This document shows, one piece after another, positions 44,112 to 53,116 of a stretch of 64,000 nucleotides of DNA. Under the pieces are notes generated by a model. The model was not told where the DNA came from. It was given only the letters and a program-made list of their open reading frames with translations, and searched no databases. The position numbers and the translations under genes are program-made. This DNA is from Prevotella sp. CAG:1320 (GTDB taxonomy: Bacteria > Bacteroidota > Bacteroidia > Bacteroidales > Bacteroidaceae). Each line of letters opens with the position of its first letter. Positions within the stretch are counted from its first letter, which is position 1. Location: NCBI GenBank assembly GCA_000435635.1, contig FR882151.1, positions 5,439-69,438 of the forward strand, read 5' to 3'.

Positions 44112-44135
44112 AGTTTCTTTCGCGTTAAATTTCTG

Positions 44136-44143
44136 CAAAAGTA
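44136..44143 (-). promoter_or_regulatory. Promoter of the yicC-gmk-nadD unit
   Basis: TACTTTTG on the minus strand (TAnnTTTG), 25 bases upstream of yicC, with a T-rich TTTTTTTG just before it. Confidence 0.6.
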
Positions 44144-44165
44144 CAAAAAAATACGGGAAAATAAG

Positions 44166-44173
44166 TAACTTTG
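44166..44173 (+). promoter_or_regulatory. Promoter of the tsaB unit
   Basis: TAACTTTG, a full -7 match, 29 bases upstream of tsaB; divergent from the yicC promoter 23 bases away. Confidence 0.65.
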
Positions 44174-44202
44174 CACTTTATTTAATTAGTTATTTGTTTT
44201 TT

Positions 44203-44892
44203 ATGGCGATTGTCAATATAGAAACAAGCACACAAATATGTTCGGTAGCGGTGAGCCACCATGGGACGTGCGTCTTCAACAAGGAAGACCATAGCGGACC
44301 AAACCACGCTGTCAGCCTGGGTACATTCATTGACGAGGCTTTGGCTTTTTTGGACAACAACGACTTGAGGCTTGACGCGGTAGCGGTAAGTTGCGGTCCT
44401 GGTTCCTACACGGGGCTGCGCATTGGCGTAAGCATGGCAAAAGGCATTTGCTATGGCCGTTCCGTAAAACTGATTGGCATCCCTACGCTAGAAATATTAG
44501 CAGTGCCGGTTCTGTTGAGCGACATGGAAATGGAAGACAACGCATTGATAGTGCCCATGCTCGACGCACGCAGAATGGAAGTCTATGCCCAAGTGCTGGA
44601 CAGGGGACTGCGAGAAATAAGGCCTATCCAAGCAGATGTCGTGGACGAGCATACCTATCAGGAATACCTGGAGCAAGGCCCTGTCTACTTCTTCGGCAAT
44701 GGCGCGGAGAAATGCATGGAAACCATACAACATCCCAATGCCCATTTCATCAAAGGCATAAAACCATTGGCCAAAAACATGTTCCCCTTGGCAGAAAAGA
44801 GACTGGCGCAAGGTAAATTTGAGGATGTGGCCTACTTCGTGCCTTTCTACCTGAAAGATTTCATCGCCAAGACACCAAGAAAATTATTATAA
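44203..44892 (+). CDS. tsaB: tRNA N6-threonylcarbamoyladenosine synthesis protein TsaB
   Basis: A 229-residue non-catalytic partner of TsaD in t6A37 tRNA modification. It has the ASKHA-fold start MAIVNIETSTQICSVAV and the characteristic AVSCGPGSYTGLRIGVSMAKG. Normal length. The ATG at 44203 matches the family start and the promoter. It is followed after 8 bases by the DUF4290 gene. Confidence 0.95.
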   Translation: MAIVNIETSTQICSVAVSHHGTCVFNKEDHSGPNHAVSLGTFIDEALAFLDNNDLRLDAVAVSCGPGSYTGLRIGVSMAKGICYGRSVKLIGIPTLEILAVPVLLSDMEMEDNALIVPMLDARRMEVYAQVLDRGLREIRPIQADVVDEHTYQEYLEQGPVYFFGNGAEKCMETIQHPNAHFIKGIKPLAKNMFPLAEKRLAQGKFEDVAYFVPFYLKDFIAKTPRKLL

Positions 44893-44900
44893 CACGAAAC

Positions 44901-45497
44901 ATGAATATAGAAGGACTGGATTACAATACGCTACGCGACCGGTTGATATTACCAGAATATGGACGGGAAGTGCAAAAGATGGTAGAATACGCCATCACCA
45001 TTCCTGACAGGGAAGAACGACTGAAGTGCGCAAAGTCCATTATTTCCATTATGGACAGAATGTCTCCAGAAGGAAAGAACACAGAAGACCATGAGCGCAA
45101 GCTATGGGATCACCTGGCCATCATGAGCAACTTCCAGCTGGACATAGACTACCCTTATGACGTGAGTGAAGCCACCAGCATGGCAAAGAAGCCCAGCCCC
45201 ATCCCCTACCCTATGTGCAAAATACCCGTGCGCCATTATGGGGTCTTGGTGTTTGAGCTTTTCGAGAAGCTGAAGTCCATGTCTCCTGGCGAGGAGCGCG
45301 ATGAACTGGCAAAGATTACCGCCAACCAAATGAAACGCGACCTATACATGTGGAGCCACGGGGCAGCCGATGACGAAAAGGTAGCCTCCGACTTGGCTCG
45401 TTTCACAGACGGGAAAATACAGCTAGACTTGGAAACTTTCAAGTTTGACAAGATAGTGGAAACCGAGACAGCCTCCAAGAACAAGAAGAAAAAATAA
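44901..45497 (+). CDS. DUF4290 family protein
   Basis: A 198-residue soluble protein conserved in Bacteroidetes next to murA. It starts MNIEGLDYNTLRDRLILPEYGR and has a lysine-rich tail (SKNKKKK). No signal peptide, helices or catalytic motif are apparent; function unknown. It lies 4 bases before murA, so co-expression with peptidoglycan synthesis is likely. Confidence 0.85.
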   Translation: MNIEGLDYNTLRDRLILPEYGREVQKMVEYAITIPDREERLKCAKSIISIMDRMSPEGKNTEDHERKLWDHLAIMSNFQLDIDYPYDVSEATSMAKKPSPIPYPMCKIPVRHYGVLVFELFEKLKSMSPGEERDELAKITANQMKRDLYMWSHGAADDEKVASDLARFTDGKIQLDLETFKFDKIVETETASKNKKKK

Positions 45498-45501
45498 GCC
45501 T

Positions 45502-46812
45502 ATGGAGTCATTCATCATAGAGGGTGGGCATCCTTTATCGGGAACCATCCACCCCCAAGGCGCGAAAAACGAGGCACTGGAAGTAATATGCGCCGCCATA
45601 TTGACCAGTGAGCCTGTGCGCATCAAAAACGTGCCTGACATCCTGGACGTGAACAACCTCATCAAGCTATTGCAGGATATTGGAGTGAAAGTGACCCGCA
45701 ATGGCAGGCATGACTACACTTTTCAAAGTGATGAATTGGACTTAACCTACCTGGACAGCATAGATTTCGTGCGCAAGTGTGCCTCATTAAGGGGCAGCGT
45801 ACTGATGTTTGGTCCATTGTTGGGGCGCTTTGGCAGGGCTACCATCTCCAAACCTGGAGGCGACAAGATTGGGCGTCGCAGGCTTGACACCCATTTTTTG
45901 GGTTTCAAGTATCTTGGCGCGAACTTCGTACATGATAGTACCCGTGATGTTTACCAGATAGAAGGTCATCATTTGAAAGGATGCTACATGTTACTGGACG
46001 AAGCCTCCATTACCGGAACGGCCAATATCATTATGGCAGCGGTATTGACCGAAGGCACCACCACCATCTATAACGCCGCGTGCGAGCCCTATATCCAACA
46101 ACTCTGCCATTTGCTCAACGCTATGGGCGCACGTATCAGCGGCATAGGCAGCAACTTGTTGACCATCGTAGGGGTAAAACAATTACATGGCGCGACCCAC
46201 ACCATATTGCCCGACATGATAGAGGTAGGGTCTTTCATTGGCATGGCCGCCATGTGCGGGCAAGGAATCAGAGTGAAAGACGTTTCCGTGCGCAACCTGG
46301 GAATCATTCCCGACTCATTCCGCCGATTGGGCGTGCAGATAGAAGTGGAAGGAGACGACCTCTTCATTCCAGCGCAAGACCATTATGAAATAGCCTCATT
46401 CATAGACGGCACCATCATGACATTGTCTGACGCGCCATGGCCTGGGCTTACGCCAGACTTGCTTTCTGTCCTGCTGGTAGTGGCCACACAGGCGAGAGGC
46501 AGCGTACTCTTCCACCAAAAGATGTTCGAGAGTCGCCTCTTTTTCGTGGACAAACTGATAGACATGGGGGCGCAAATCATCCTCTGTGACCCCCATCGTG
46601 CAGTGGTAGTGGGGCATGACCACCAAAAGAAACTGAGGGCGGGCAGGATGACCAGTCCCGATATCCGTGCGGGTATCGCGCTGCTAATAGCGGCCATGAG
46701 CGCAGACGGCACCAGCCGCATCGCCAACATCGCCCAAATAGACCGAGGATACGAAGACATAGAGAACCGGCTCAACCAATTAGGAGCCAAGATTGTTCGT
46801 GTAGATGATTAA
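45502..46812 (+). CDS. murA: UDP-N-acetylglucosamine 1-carboxyvinyltransferase, Asp-type
   Basis: A 436-residue enzyme of the first committed peptidoglycan step, adding enolpyruvate to UDP-GlcNAc. The N-terminal GAKNEALEVICAAIL motif is intact. The active-site loop reads SKPGGDKIGRRRLDTHF: Asp121 stands where the fosfomycin-reactive Cys is found in Escherichia coli. Cys-to-Asp MurA enzymes are active and fosfomycin-insensitive, so intrinsic resistance through this target is expected. The gene overlaps rimM by 8 bases. Confidence 0.96.
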   Translation: MESFIIEGGHPLSGTIHPQGAKNEALEVICAAILTSEPVRIKNVPDILDVNNLIKLLQDIGVKVTRNGRHDYTFQSDELDLTYLDSIDFVRKCASLRGSVLMFGPLLGRFGRATISKPGGDKIGRRRLDTHFLGFKYLGANFVHDSTRDVYQIEGHHLKGCYMLLDEASITGTANIIMAAVLTEGTTTIYNAACEPYIQQLCHLLNAMGARISGIGSNLLTIVGVKQLHGATHTILPDMIEVGSFIGMAAMCGQGIRVKDVSVRNLGIIPDSFRRLGVQIEVEGDDLFIPAQDHYEIASFIDGTIMTLSDAPWPGLTPDLLSVLLVVATQARGSVLFHQKMFESRLFFVDKLIDMGAQIILCDPHRAVVVGHDHQKKLRAGRMTSPDIRAGIALLIAAMSADGTSRIANIAQIDRGYEDIENRLNQLGAKIVRVDD

Positions 46813-47326
46813 GCCAGAGGACGTATACAAAATAGGGAAACTCGGGAAACCACACGGGGTAAAAGGTGAAATATCATTTATGTTTGACGATGACGTGTTC
46901 GACGCCACCGACTGCGACTATCTCGTGCTGGACATGGAAGGCATCTTGGTGCCTTTCTTCCTGGAGGAATACCGCTTCAAGAGCAATGAGACCGCACTGG
47001 TGAAATTTGAGGGCATCGACAGCCAGGAGCGGGCCAGGGAGTTAACTGGTCACAAGGTGTACTTCCCCCGACATCTGGCGGAAGAACAGGAGTCGGCCTC
47101 GTGGGCGGAAATCATAGGCTATCGGCTAATCGACGACAAAGACGGGAAGCCAGTTGGCACCATCCGCTCGGTGGATGACGCTACGGTAAACATTCTTTTT
47201 GAAGTGGAAACACCCGATAACCACATACTATTAGTACCCGCCCCAGAAGAACTGATTACGGCGATAAACAAGCAAAAACGGGAAATCACGATAGCTGTTC
47301 CCGATGGACTATTGAATTTGAACTGA
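46805..47326 (+). CDS. rimM: Ribosome maturation factor RimM
   Basis: A 173-residue 30S assembly factor: N-terminal RimM barrel (VYKIGKLGKPHGVKGEISF) and C-terminal PRC-barrel domain (IGYRLIDDKDGKPVGTIRSV ... VPDGLLNLN). Its start lies inside the murA end, in another frame, which implies coupled translation. It is not beside trmD and rplS as in many bacteria; the murA-rimM-dxr order is usual for Bacteroidales. Confidence 0.94.
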   Translation: MIKPEDVYKIGKLGKPHGVKGEISFMFDDDVFDATDCDYLVLDMEGILVPFFLEEYRFKSNETALVKFEGIDSQERARELTGHKVYFPRHLAEEQESASWAEIIGYRLIDDKDGKPVGTIRSVDDATVNILFEVETPDNHILLVPAPEELITAINKQKREITIAVPDGLLNLN

Positions 47327-47329
47327 AAT

Positions 47330-48490
47330 ATGAAACAGCAAATATGCATACTCGGCTCCACTGGCAGCATCGGCACGCAAGCACTCGATGTCATCAGGCA
47401 GCACGCTGACCGCTATGAAGTATACTGCCTCACCGCCAACAACAGCGTGGAGAAGCTGGCCGGGCAAGCCAGGGAATTCCATCCCGCGGCAGTGGTCATC
47501 GCCAACGAAGCCCACTACGACAAGCTGAAAGACTTGTTGACAGACTTGCCCGACATCAAGGTGTACGCGGGGGAGAAAGCCCTGGAGGAAATCGTGGAGG
47601 CAGAACCCATAGATATGGTATTGGCCTCGATGGTGGGCTTCGCGGGCCTGCCCTCCACCATCAAGGCTATCAAGGCCGGCAAGAAGATATGCCTGGCCAA
47701 TAAAGAAACGCTGGTCGTGGCAGGAGAGCTGATACTCCAACTGGCGCAAGAGCACCACGCTCCCATCCTGCCCGTGGACAGCGAGCACTCAGCCATCTTC
47801 CAGTGCCTAGTGGGCGAGGAGCGAAACGAGATAGACAAAATATTGCTCACCTGCTCGGGAGGACCCTTTCGCAAGTATTCCCAAGAACAATTACTCACCG
47901 TAACGGCCGCTGACGCATTGCGCCATCCCACGTGGAACATGGGGGCGAAAATCACCATCGACTCCGCCACGCTGATGAACAAGGGCTTCGAGGTGATGGA
48001 GGCCAAGTGGCTCTTCGGCGTGCCCGCCGAGAAGATAGAGGTACTCATCCATCCGCAGAGCATCATCCACAGTGCCGTGCAATACGTGGATGGCGCAGTA
48101 AAGGCGCAACTGGGCGTGCCCGACATGCGCTTACCTATCCAATACGCGTTCTCTTTCCCTGAGCGGCTGAGCCTGCAAGGCGAGCGGTTGAACCTGTATG
48201 AACATCCGCTGGAGTTCTTCCGCCCCGACCTGGAGAAGTTCAGGTGCCTGGCCCTGGCCTATGAAGCCATCAAGCGGGGAGGAAACATGCCCTGCATACT
48301 CAACGCCGCCAACGAAGTGGTAAACGAGGGCTTCCGCAAGGGAGCCTGCACGTTCCCGCGGATGGCGGACATCATAGAGCGCACCATGGCGTGCGCCACC
48401 TATGACGCCCTGCCCGACTACGAGGTATACCTAAACACTGACGCGGAGGCAAGGCGCAAGGCCAAAGAAATCATGAACCAAGCAAAATAG
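47330..48490 (+). CDS. dxr: 1-deoxy-D-xylulose-5-phosphate reductoisomerase
   Basis: A 386-residue NADPH-dependent enzyme of the MEP isoprenoid pathway (DXP to MEP), the fosmidomycin target. Visible are the Rossmann start ICILGSTGSIGTQALDVI, the metal-binding PVDSEHSAIFQCL, and the GGPFR and MGAKITIDSATLMNKG segments. Normal length. It feeds undecaprenyl phosphate synthesis by UppS, encoded further along in this window. Confidence 0.97.
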   Translation: MKQQICILGSTGSIGTQALDVIRQHADRYEVYCLTANNSVEKLAGQAREFHPAAVVIANEAHYDKLKDLLTDLPDIKVYAGEKALEEIVEAEPIDMVLASMVGFAGLPSTIKAIKAGKKICLANKETLVVAGELILQLAQEHHAPILPVDSEHSAIFQCLVGEERNEIDKILLTCSGGPFRKYSQEQLLTVTAADALRHPTWNMGAKITIDSATLMNKGFEVMEAKWLFGVPAEKIEVLIHPQSIIHSAVQYVDGAVKAQLGVPDMRLPIQYAFSFPERLSLQGERLNLYEHPLEFFRPDLEKFRCLALAYEAIKRGGNMPCILNAANEVVNEGFRKGACTFPRMADIIERTMACATYDALPDYEVYLNTDAEARRKAKEIMNQAK

Positions 48491-48498
48491 AGTAAGAC

Positions 48499-49890
48499 AT
48501 GGAAATATTCCTGATTAGGGCATTGCAATTCATATTGGCAATATCCCTGCTGGTGCTCCTCCACGAGGGAGGCCACTTCTTCTTCTCCAAGCTCTTCGGC
48601 GTGCGTGTCGAGAAGTTCTTCATCTTCTTCGACCCATCCATAGGGAAGTGGAACGGCAGCCTGTTCCGCTTCAAGCCACGCAAGAGCGACACCACCTATG
48701 GTATTGGATGGCTGCCGCTGGGCGGATACTGCAAGATATCGGGCATGGTGGACGAGAGCCTGGACATGGAACAGATGAAGAAGCCGGCGCAGCCGTGGGA
48801 GTTCCGCAGCAAGCCCGCCTGGCAACGGCTGCTCATCATGGTGGGTGGCGTGCTGATGAACTTCATCGTGGCGTTTCTCATCTACGCCATGATACTCTTC
48901 TATTGGGGAGACAGCTATATCGCCACCAAAGACATGACGCTGGGCATGAAGTTCAACGCCGACGCGAAGGCACTGGGCTTCCAAGACCACGACATACTGC
49001 TGGGCACCGACCTCGGCGCGTTCAAGGACTATAGCGCCGACATGTTCAGAGACCTGGCCGAGGCCAAGCGGGTGGACGTGCTGAGGAACGGCAAGCAGGT
49101 AAGCATAGCCCTGCCAGGCGACCTGAACCTGCTGGACATGCTGAAGGCGGAGCCCCGGTTCGTGGAACCGTTCTATCCCTTGGAAGTGGATAGCGTATTA
49201 GAGAAGACGCCCGCCGCCACCATAGGACTGAAGAAGGGAGACCAGATACTCTCCATCAACGGCAAGGCGGTGGACTCCTTCAACGAGTTCAGCAATGAGC
49301 TGGGACGGCTGGAGGACATCATGAGCACCTCCTCCACCAGGGCGGACAGCCTGAAGACCAGAGCCGTGACGCTGACCGTGAAGCGGGCGGGAACGGCCAA
49401 GACCGACACGCTGCAGACCACGCTGACCCCGGAACTGAAGCTGGGCTTCTCGCCCACGAACGTATTAGCCTCCTACAAGGTCACCCACCTGAGCTACAGC
49501 TTCTGGGAGAGCTTCCCCGCGGGCATACAGTATGGCTACAACGTGTTGGCGGGCTACGTAGGAGACCTGAAATACCTGTTCAGCTCCGACGGCGTGAAGA
49601 GCCTGGGCGGCTTCGGCGCCATCGGCAGCATGTTCCCCGCGCAGTGGGACTGGTACATGTTCTGGAAGATGACGGCCTTCCTCAGCATCATCCTGGCCTT
49701 CATGAACATCTTGCCCATCCCCGCGCTGGACGGAGGCTACGTGCTCTTCCTGCTGCTGGAGATGATTACCCGCCGCAAGTTCAGCGACGAGTTCATGGAG
49801 AAGGCCGTCACCGTGGGCTTCTTCCTGCTGCTGGCCTTGATGGTGGTGGCCAACCTCAACGACGTGCTGCGCTGGATAGGCTTGATGTAA
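48499..49890 (+). CDS. rseP: Site-2 protease RseP
   Basis: A 463-residue intramembrane zinc metalloprotease. The zinc motif HEGGH is at residues 22-26 in the first helix; the second zinc-binding motif is NILPIPALDGGYVLF near the C-terminus. One PDZ domain is clear in the middle (AATIGLKKGDQILSINGKAV). It cleaves transmembrane segments such as anti-sigma factors after a first cut. Eight bases separate it from dxr. Confidence 0.95.
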   Translation: MEIFLIRALQFILAISLLVLLHEGGHFFFSKLFGVRVEKFFIFFDPSIGKWNGSLFRFKPRKSDTTYGIGWLPLGGYCKISGMVDESLDMEQMKKPAQPWEFRSKPAWQRLLIMVGGVLMNFIVAFLIYAMILFYWGDSYIATKDMTLGMKFNADAKALGFQDHDILLGTDLGAFKDYSADMFRDLAEAKRVDVLRNGKQVSIALPGDLNLLDMLKAEPRFVEPFYPLEVDSVLEKTPAATIGLKKGDQILSINGKAVDSFNEFSNELGRLEDIMSTSSTRADSLKTRAVTLTVKRAGTAKTDTLQTTLTPELKLGFSPTNVLASYKVTHLSYSFWESFPAGIQYGYNVLAGYVGDLKYLFSSDGVKSLGGFGAIGSMFPAQWDWYMFWKMTAFLSIILAFMNILPIPALDGGYVLFLLLEMITRRKFSDEFMEKAVTVGFFLLLALMVVANLNDVLRWIGLM

Positions 49891-49914
49891 GGACGGCGAG
49901 GGAGTCAACAAGAG

Positions 49915-49963
49915 ACACATATTATATATAATGTATAGAGGCGGGGCTGGAAAGTCCCGCCTC
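49915..49963 (+). other. AT-rich motif plus GC hairpin in the rseP 3' gap
   Basis: ACACATATTATATATAAT (49915-49932, identical to the minus strand at 21376-21393) is followed by an 8-bp stem GAGGCGGG/CCCGCCTC (49938-49945, 49956-49963). No T-run follows, so it is not a clean terminator; it may be a processing or pausing site before the transporter gene. Confidence 0.5.
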
Positions 49964-49979
49964 ATAAGCGAAAGGTAAA

Positions 49980-50945
49980 ATGAAATCAAGGGTAATCAGA
50001 TTTGTCAAGGACTGGACGCTCCCCATCTCCATCGGCCTGGGGTCGGCCATCTACCTGGTGTTCTCCCACATCCGCTCGCTGGACGGGCTCACCTCGGGGC
50101 TGGAGCCATTCTGGGAGATGTGCCTGCCGTTTTGCACCTTCTGGGTGCTCTACGTCACGTTCTGCAAGGTGGACTTCCACAAGATGCGCCCCGCCAGGTG
50201 GCACTTCCTCGTGCTGCTGGCGCAGTTCCTGATAGTGGCCGCCATCGTGTCGCTCACCTATTTCCTGGAGCTGTCCGGCAATACGAGGCTGCTGATGGAG
50301 AGCCTGCTGGCCTGCGCCATCAGCCCCGTGGCCACGGCAGCTCCCGTGGTGACACAGAAGCTGGGCGGCAACCTGGAGGAGATGACCGCCTGCGCCTTCC
50401 TTTCCAACATCCTCTCGGCGGTGCTCATCCCCGTGAGCTTCACCCTGATCAGCGACAACCAGGAGATCACCTTCCTGCAGGGCGTGGGCAAGATATCGGC
50501 CGACGTGGCCCTGGTGTTGCTGCTGCCCCTGGCCTGCGCCTACGTGACGAAGCACTACCTGCATGGACTCCACCGCCGCGTGGTGGGCGTGAGAGACCTG
50601 GCCTACTACCTGTGGTGCGTCAACCTGGTGCTCGTGTCGGGCATCACGGTGAGGAACATCGCCAACGCACCCACCTCGGGTCCCTTCCTGCTGCTCATCG
50701 CCGCGGCCGTGATGATGGCCTGCGCGCTGCTCTTCTGGCTGGGAAGGACGCTGGGCAAGCCGTTCAATGCGTCGGTGAACGGCGGGCAGGCACTGATGCA
50801 GAAGAACACGGCCTTCGCCATCTGGGTGGCCAACACCTATCTGAATCCGCTCTCAGCCGTAGGCCCAGGCTGCTACATCCTATGGCAGAACATCGTGAAC
50901 AGCGTGGAGATATGGGCGCACGGCAGGCAGGCCAACCGCTCTTGA
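49980..50945 (+). CDS. BASS-like membrane transporter
   Basis: A 321-residue inner-membrane protein with about ten hydrophobic helices. The layout and the segment LLMESLLACAISPVATAAPVVTQKLGG resemble bile acid:sodium symporter-like (BASS) proteins common in Bacteroidales; the later NTAFAIWVANTYLNPLSAVGPG fits the second half. The substrate is not predictable. It follows rseP by 89 bases and converges on the Fur gene, with 9 bases between stop codons. Confidence 0.65.
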   Translation: MKSRVIRFVKDWTLPISIGLGSAIYLVFSHIRSLDGLTSGLEPFWEMCLPFCTFWVLYVTFCKVDFHKMRPARWHFLVLLAQFLIVAAIVSLTYFLELSGNTRLLMESLLACAISPVATAAPVVTQKLGGNLEEMTACAFLSNILSAVLIPVSFTLISDNQEITFLQGVGKISADVALVLLLPLACAYVTKHYLHGLHRRVVGVRDLAYYLWCVNLVLVSGITVRNIANAPTSGPFLLLIAAAVMMACALLFWLGRTLGKPFNASVNGGQALMQKNTAFAIWVANTYLNPLSAVGPGCYILWQNIVNSVEIWAHGRQANRS

Positions 50946-50954
50946 CTCCCGCGA

Positions 50955-51389
50955 CTACCGATGCCCTCGCTCCTTGAGGGCGCATTTGCCGCAGATCCCC
51001 TTCACTACATAGCTCACGGCCCGCCGCTGATATTCCCCGGGCAGGGGGATGTCGGGGATGGCTATACCCTCCAGGCAGGTAAGCTCGTGGCACCGCTCAC
51101 AATAGAAGTGAGGATGCAAGTCGTCGTCCTCGCTGGCGTGGCCGGCGCGGCACAGCTCGTAGCTCACCACGCCCTCGTTGCCCTCCACCACGTGCACCAG
51201 CCCGTGCTCCCTGAAGAGCGTCAGCACGCGGTAGACGCTCGACTTGTCCATGGTCAATATCCCGCGCTCCAGCTCCATGAGCGAGAGCGGCCTGCGCTCG
51301 CGGTCCAGCTCCCTGGCCACCAACAGCCGGTTGGCCGTGGGCTTCACGCCGTGGCGCGAGAGCAGGGTGATGATATCCGTCGCTTCCAT
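50955..51389 (-). CDS. Fur-family transcriptional regulator
   Basis: A 144-residue metal-responsive repressor. The winged helix (about 1-80) contains KSSVYRVLTLFREHGLVHVVE. The dimerisation domain has HPHFYCERCHELTCLEG and GICGKCAL, two CxxC pairs for structural zinc. Whether it senses iron, zinc or peroxide cannot be decided from the sequence. The ATG at 51389 is used; the longer frame (to 51524) reads unrelated residues. A near-consensus promoter (TATCTTCG, 51422-51415) supports this start. Confidence 0.9.
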   Translation of the reverse strand: MEATDIITLLSRHGVKPTANRLLVARELDRERRPLSLMELERGILTMDKSSVYRVLTLFREHGLVHVVEGNEGVVSYELCRAGHASEDDDLHPHFYCERCHELTCLEGIAIPDIPLPGEYQRRAVSYVVKGICGKCALKERGHR

Positions 51390-51543
51390 CTTCGTTGTCG
51401 TTGGTTCTCTGCCGCGAAGATAGACATTCTTTCCCACAAAGAGGTACCGGGACGGAAAAAACTCACCTTCCGCCCCAAGAATGGGTAAGGAGACCTGCGA
51501 CCTAGGAACTGCAGAGGTGGGCATTCGTCCACGGCCAGGAGGA

Positions 51544-51628
51544 GAATCATCTTAGTCTTTTCCAGGAATCATCTTACTCTATTCCCAGAATCATCTAAGA
51601 CTATTCCTAGAATCATCTAAGATGATTC
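51544..51628. repeat. Array of four 19-bp palindromes at exact 22-bp pitch
   Basis: GAATCATC begins at 51544, 51566, 51588 and 51610. The last unit is a perfect 19-bp odd palindrome, GAATCATCTAAGATGATTC; the others keep the left arm and most of the core. It lies between the Fur gene start and the promoter of the next operon. Confidence 0.93.
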
Positions 51629-51694
51629 CCCACCTCCCTGGGACATACCTCGCGGCAAGGCAGAGCGCTGATGACGAAAAAGCGGAAGATTTGT

Positions 51695-51725
51695 TTTGCG
51701 TTGTCTTCGAATTGTAGTAACTTTG
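51695..51725 (+). promoter_or_regulatory. Promoter of the 51749-55518 operon
   Basis: TTTG at 51695-51698 and TAACTTTG at 51718-51725 are 19 bp apart, a textbook Bacteroidetes -33/-7 pair, 23 bases upstream of the start codon. Confidence 0.75.
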
Positions 51726-51748
51726 CCGCCATGTAAACATCCCCCAAG

Positions 51749-53104
51749 ATGACCAACCCGTTCAAGATATTCCTGATAAAGAAAGAGGAGCGGTGGCTGG
51801 CGGCCACCATCCTGCTGGTGTTCGTCGCCCTGCAAGCCCTGTTCATCGCCAGCGAGTACCGCTGGTACACCATGGGCGCGCCAGGCGGCTTCTGGAGCAT
51901 TTTCACCAAGCACTACCGCATGTCGGGCTACGACTGCTGGTCGTGGATCACCATCTCCGGCATGCGCATCCACTTCGAGACCATCCGCCATCCGCTCTAC
52001 CTCACGTTCCTCTACCCCATGCACTTGGTGGACAAGTGGCTGATGGAGACGTTCGACTACAACTTCGCCGTCTACTTCATGGCCGTCATCCTGCTCTTCT
52101 CCACGGTCTACGCGGCCATCTTCATCTACCGCACGCTGCGGGAGAACATGGAGCTGAGGCGCCTGGACGCGTCGCTGCTCACGCTCTTCCTCTTTTCGTT
52201 CGCCCACGTGATGGTGCCCGCCATCTGCCCCGACCACTTCGTCATCTCGCTCATGCTGCTCTCGATGACCATCTACATCGCCAGCAAGAAGATGAAGCGG
52301 GGCATCCTCTTCAAGCCCTGGCAGTCGTGCGTGCTGATGGTGTTCACCGCGGGCATGGCCACCTCCAACGGGGTGAAGACCATCCTGGCCGGCCTCTTCG
52401 CCAACGGCAAGCGCTTCTTCACGCCCCGCAACCTCTTCTTCGGCATCGCCCTGCCCATACTCATCATCCTGGGCATACAGCAGTCGCAATACTACGCCCT
52501 GGAGGTGCCGCAGCAGAAGGTAATCGCCAACATAGAGCAGGCCAACCTGGAGAAAGACTCCGTGAAGGTGACCCAGCACGAGCAAGAGCGCAACGCCTGG
52601 CTGAAAGCCCACAACGGGCAGCCCGCGGGCGACGGCCCCATCACCAAGCTCATGGACGTGTCCACGCCAAGAATGGCCACGCTGGTGGAGAACTTCTTCG
52701 GCGAGTCAATACAACTACACCAGCAATACTTGCTGAAAGACGTGATGCACGACCGCCCCATCTTCGTGCACTACGACTGGCTGGTCAATTACCTGGTGGA
52801 AATCATCATTGTGCTGCTGTTCATCACGGGCGTTGCCTGGGGTTGGCGAGAAAGGCTGATGTGGATGCTCCTGTCCTGGTTCGCCTGCGACGTGACGCTC
52901 CACCTGGTCATGGGCTTCGCCATCAACGAGGTATACATCATGACCGCAGGCTGGGCTTTCATCATCCCGCTCTCCATAGGCTTCATGGCCCGCGGCCTGC
53001 GCCCCCGCCCGCTCAGCTGGCTCAGGCTGCTGGTGGGCGCGCTCACCGCCTACCTGTGGCTCTACAACGGCGGGCAGCTCGTCTACTACCTGCTCACCCT
53101 ATAA
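51749..53104 (+). CDS. Polytopic membrane protein, DUF6080-like (paralogue 1)
   Basis: A 451-residue protein with about ten transmembrane helices. It begins MTNPFKIFLIKKEERWLAATIL; helix-rich halves are separated by a charged, probably periplasmic loop at about 250-320 (EQANLEKDSVKVTQHEQERN ...), then NFFGESIQLHQQYLLKDV. The pattern resembles Bacteroidales DUF6080 proteins and, more loosely, GT-C-fold glycosyltransferases; an Asp in ICPDHFVIS is conserved in its neighbour. Function unknown. With the following paralogue, a GT2 enzyme and UDP-galactopyranose mutase it probably belongs to surface polysaccharide assembly. Confidence 0.75.
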   Translation: MTNPFKIFLIKKEERWLAATILLVFVALQALFIASEYRWYTMGAPGGFWSIFTKHYRMSGYDCWSWITISGMRIHFETIRHPLYLTFLYPMHLVDKWLMETFDYNFAVYFMAVILLFSTVYAAIFIYRTLRENMELRRLDASLLTLFLFSFAHVMVPAICPDHFVISLMLLSMTIYIASKKMKRGILFKPWQSCVLMVFTAGMATSNGVKTILAGLFANGKRFFTPRNLFFGIALPILIILGIQQSQYYALEVPQQKVIANIEQANLEKDSVKVTQHEQERNAWLKAHNGQPAGDGPITKLMDVSTPRMATLVENFFGESIQLHQQYLLKDVMHDRPIFVHYDWLVNYLVEIIIVLLFITGVAWGWRERLMWMLLSWFACDVTLHLVMGFAINEVYIMTAGWAFIIPLSIGFMARGLRPRPLSWLRLLVGALTAYLWLYNGGQLVYYLLTL

Positions 53105-53116
53105 CCGTCACCGAAA

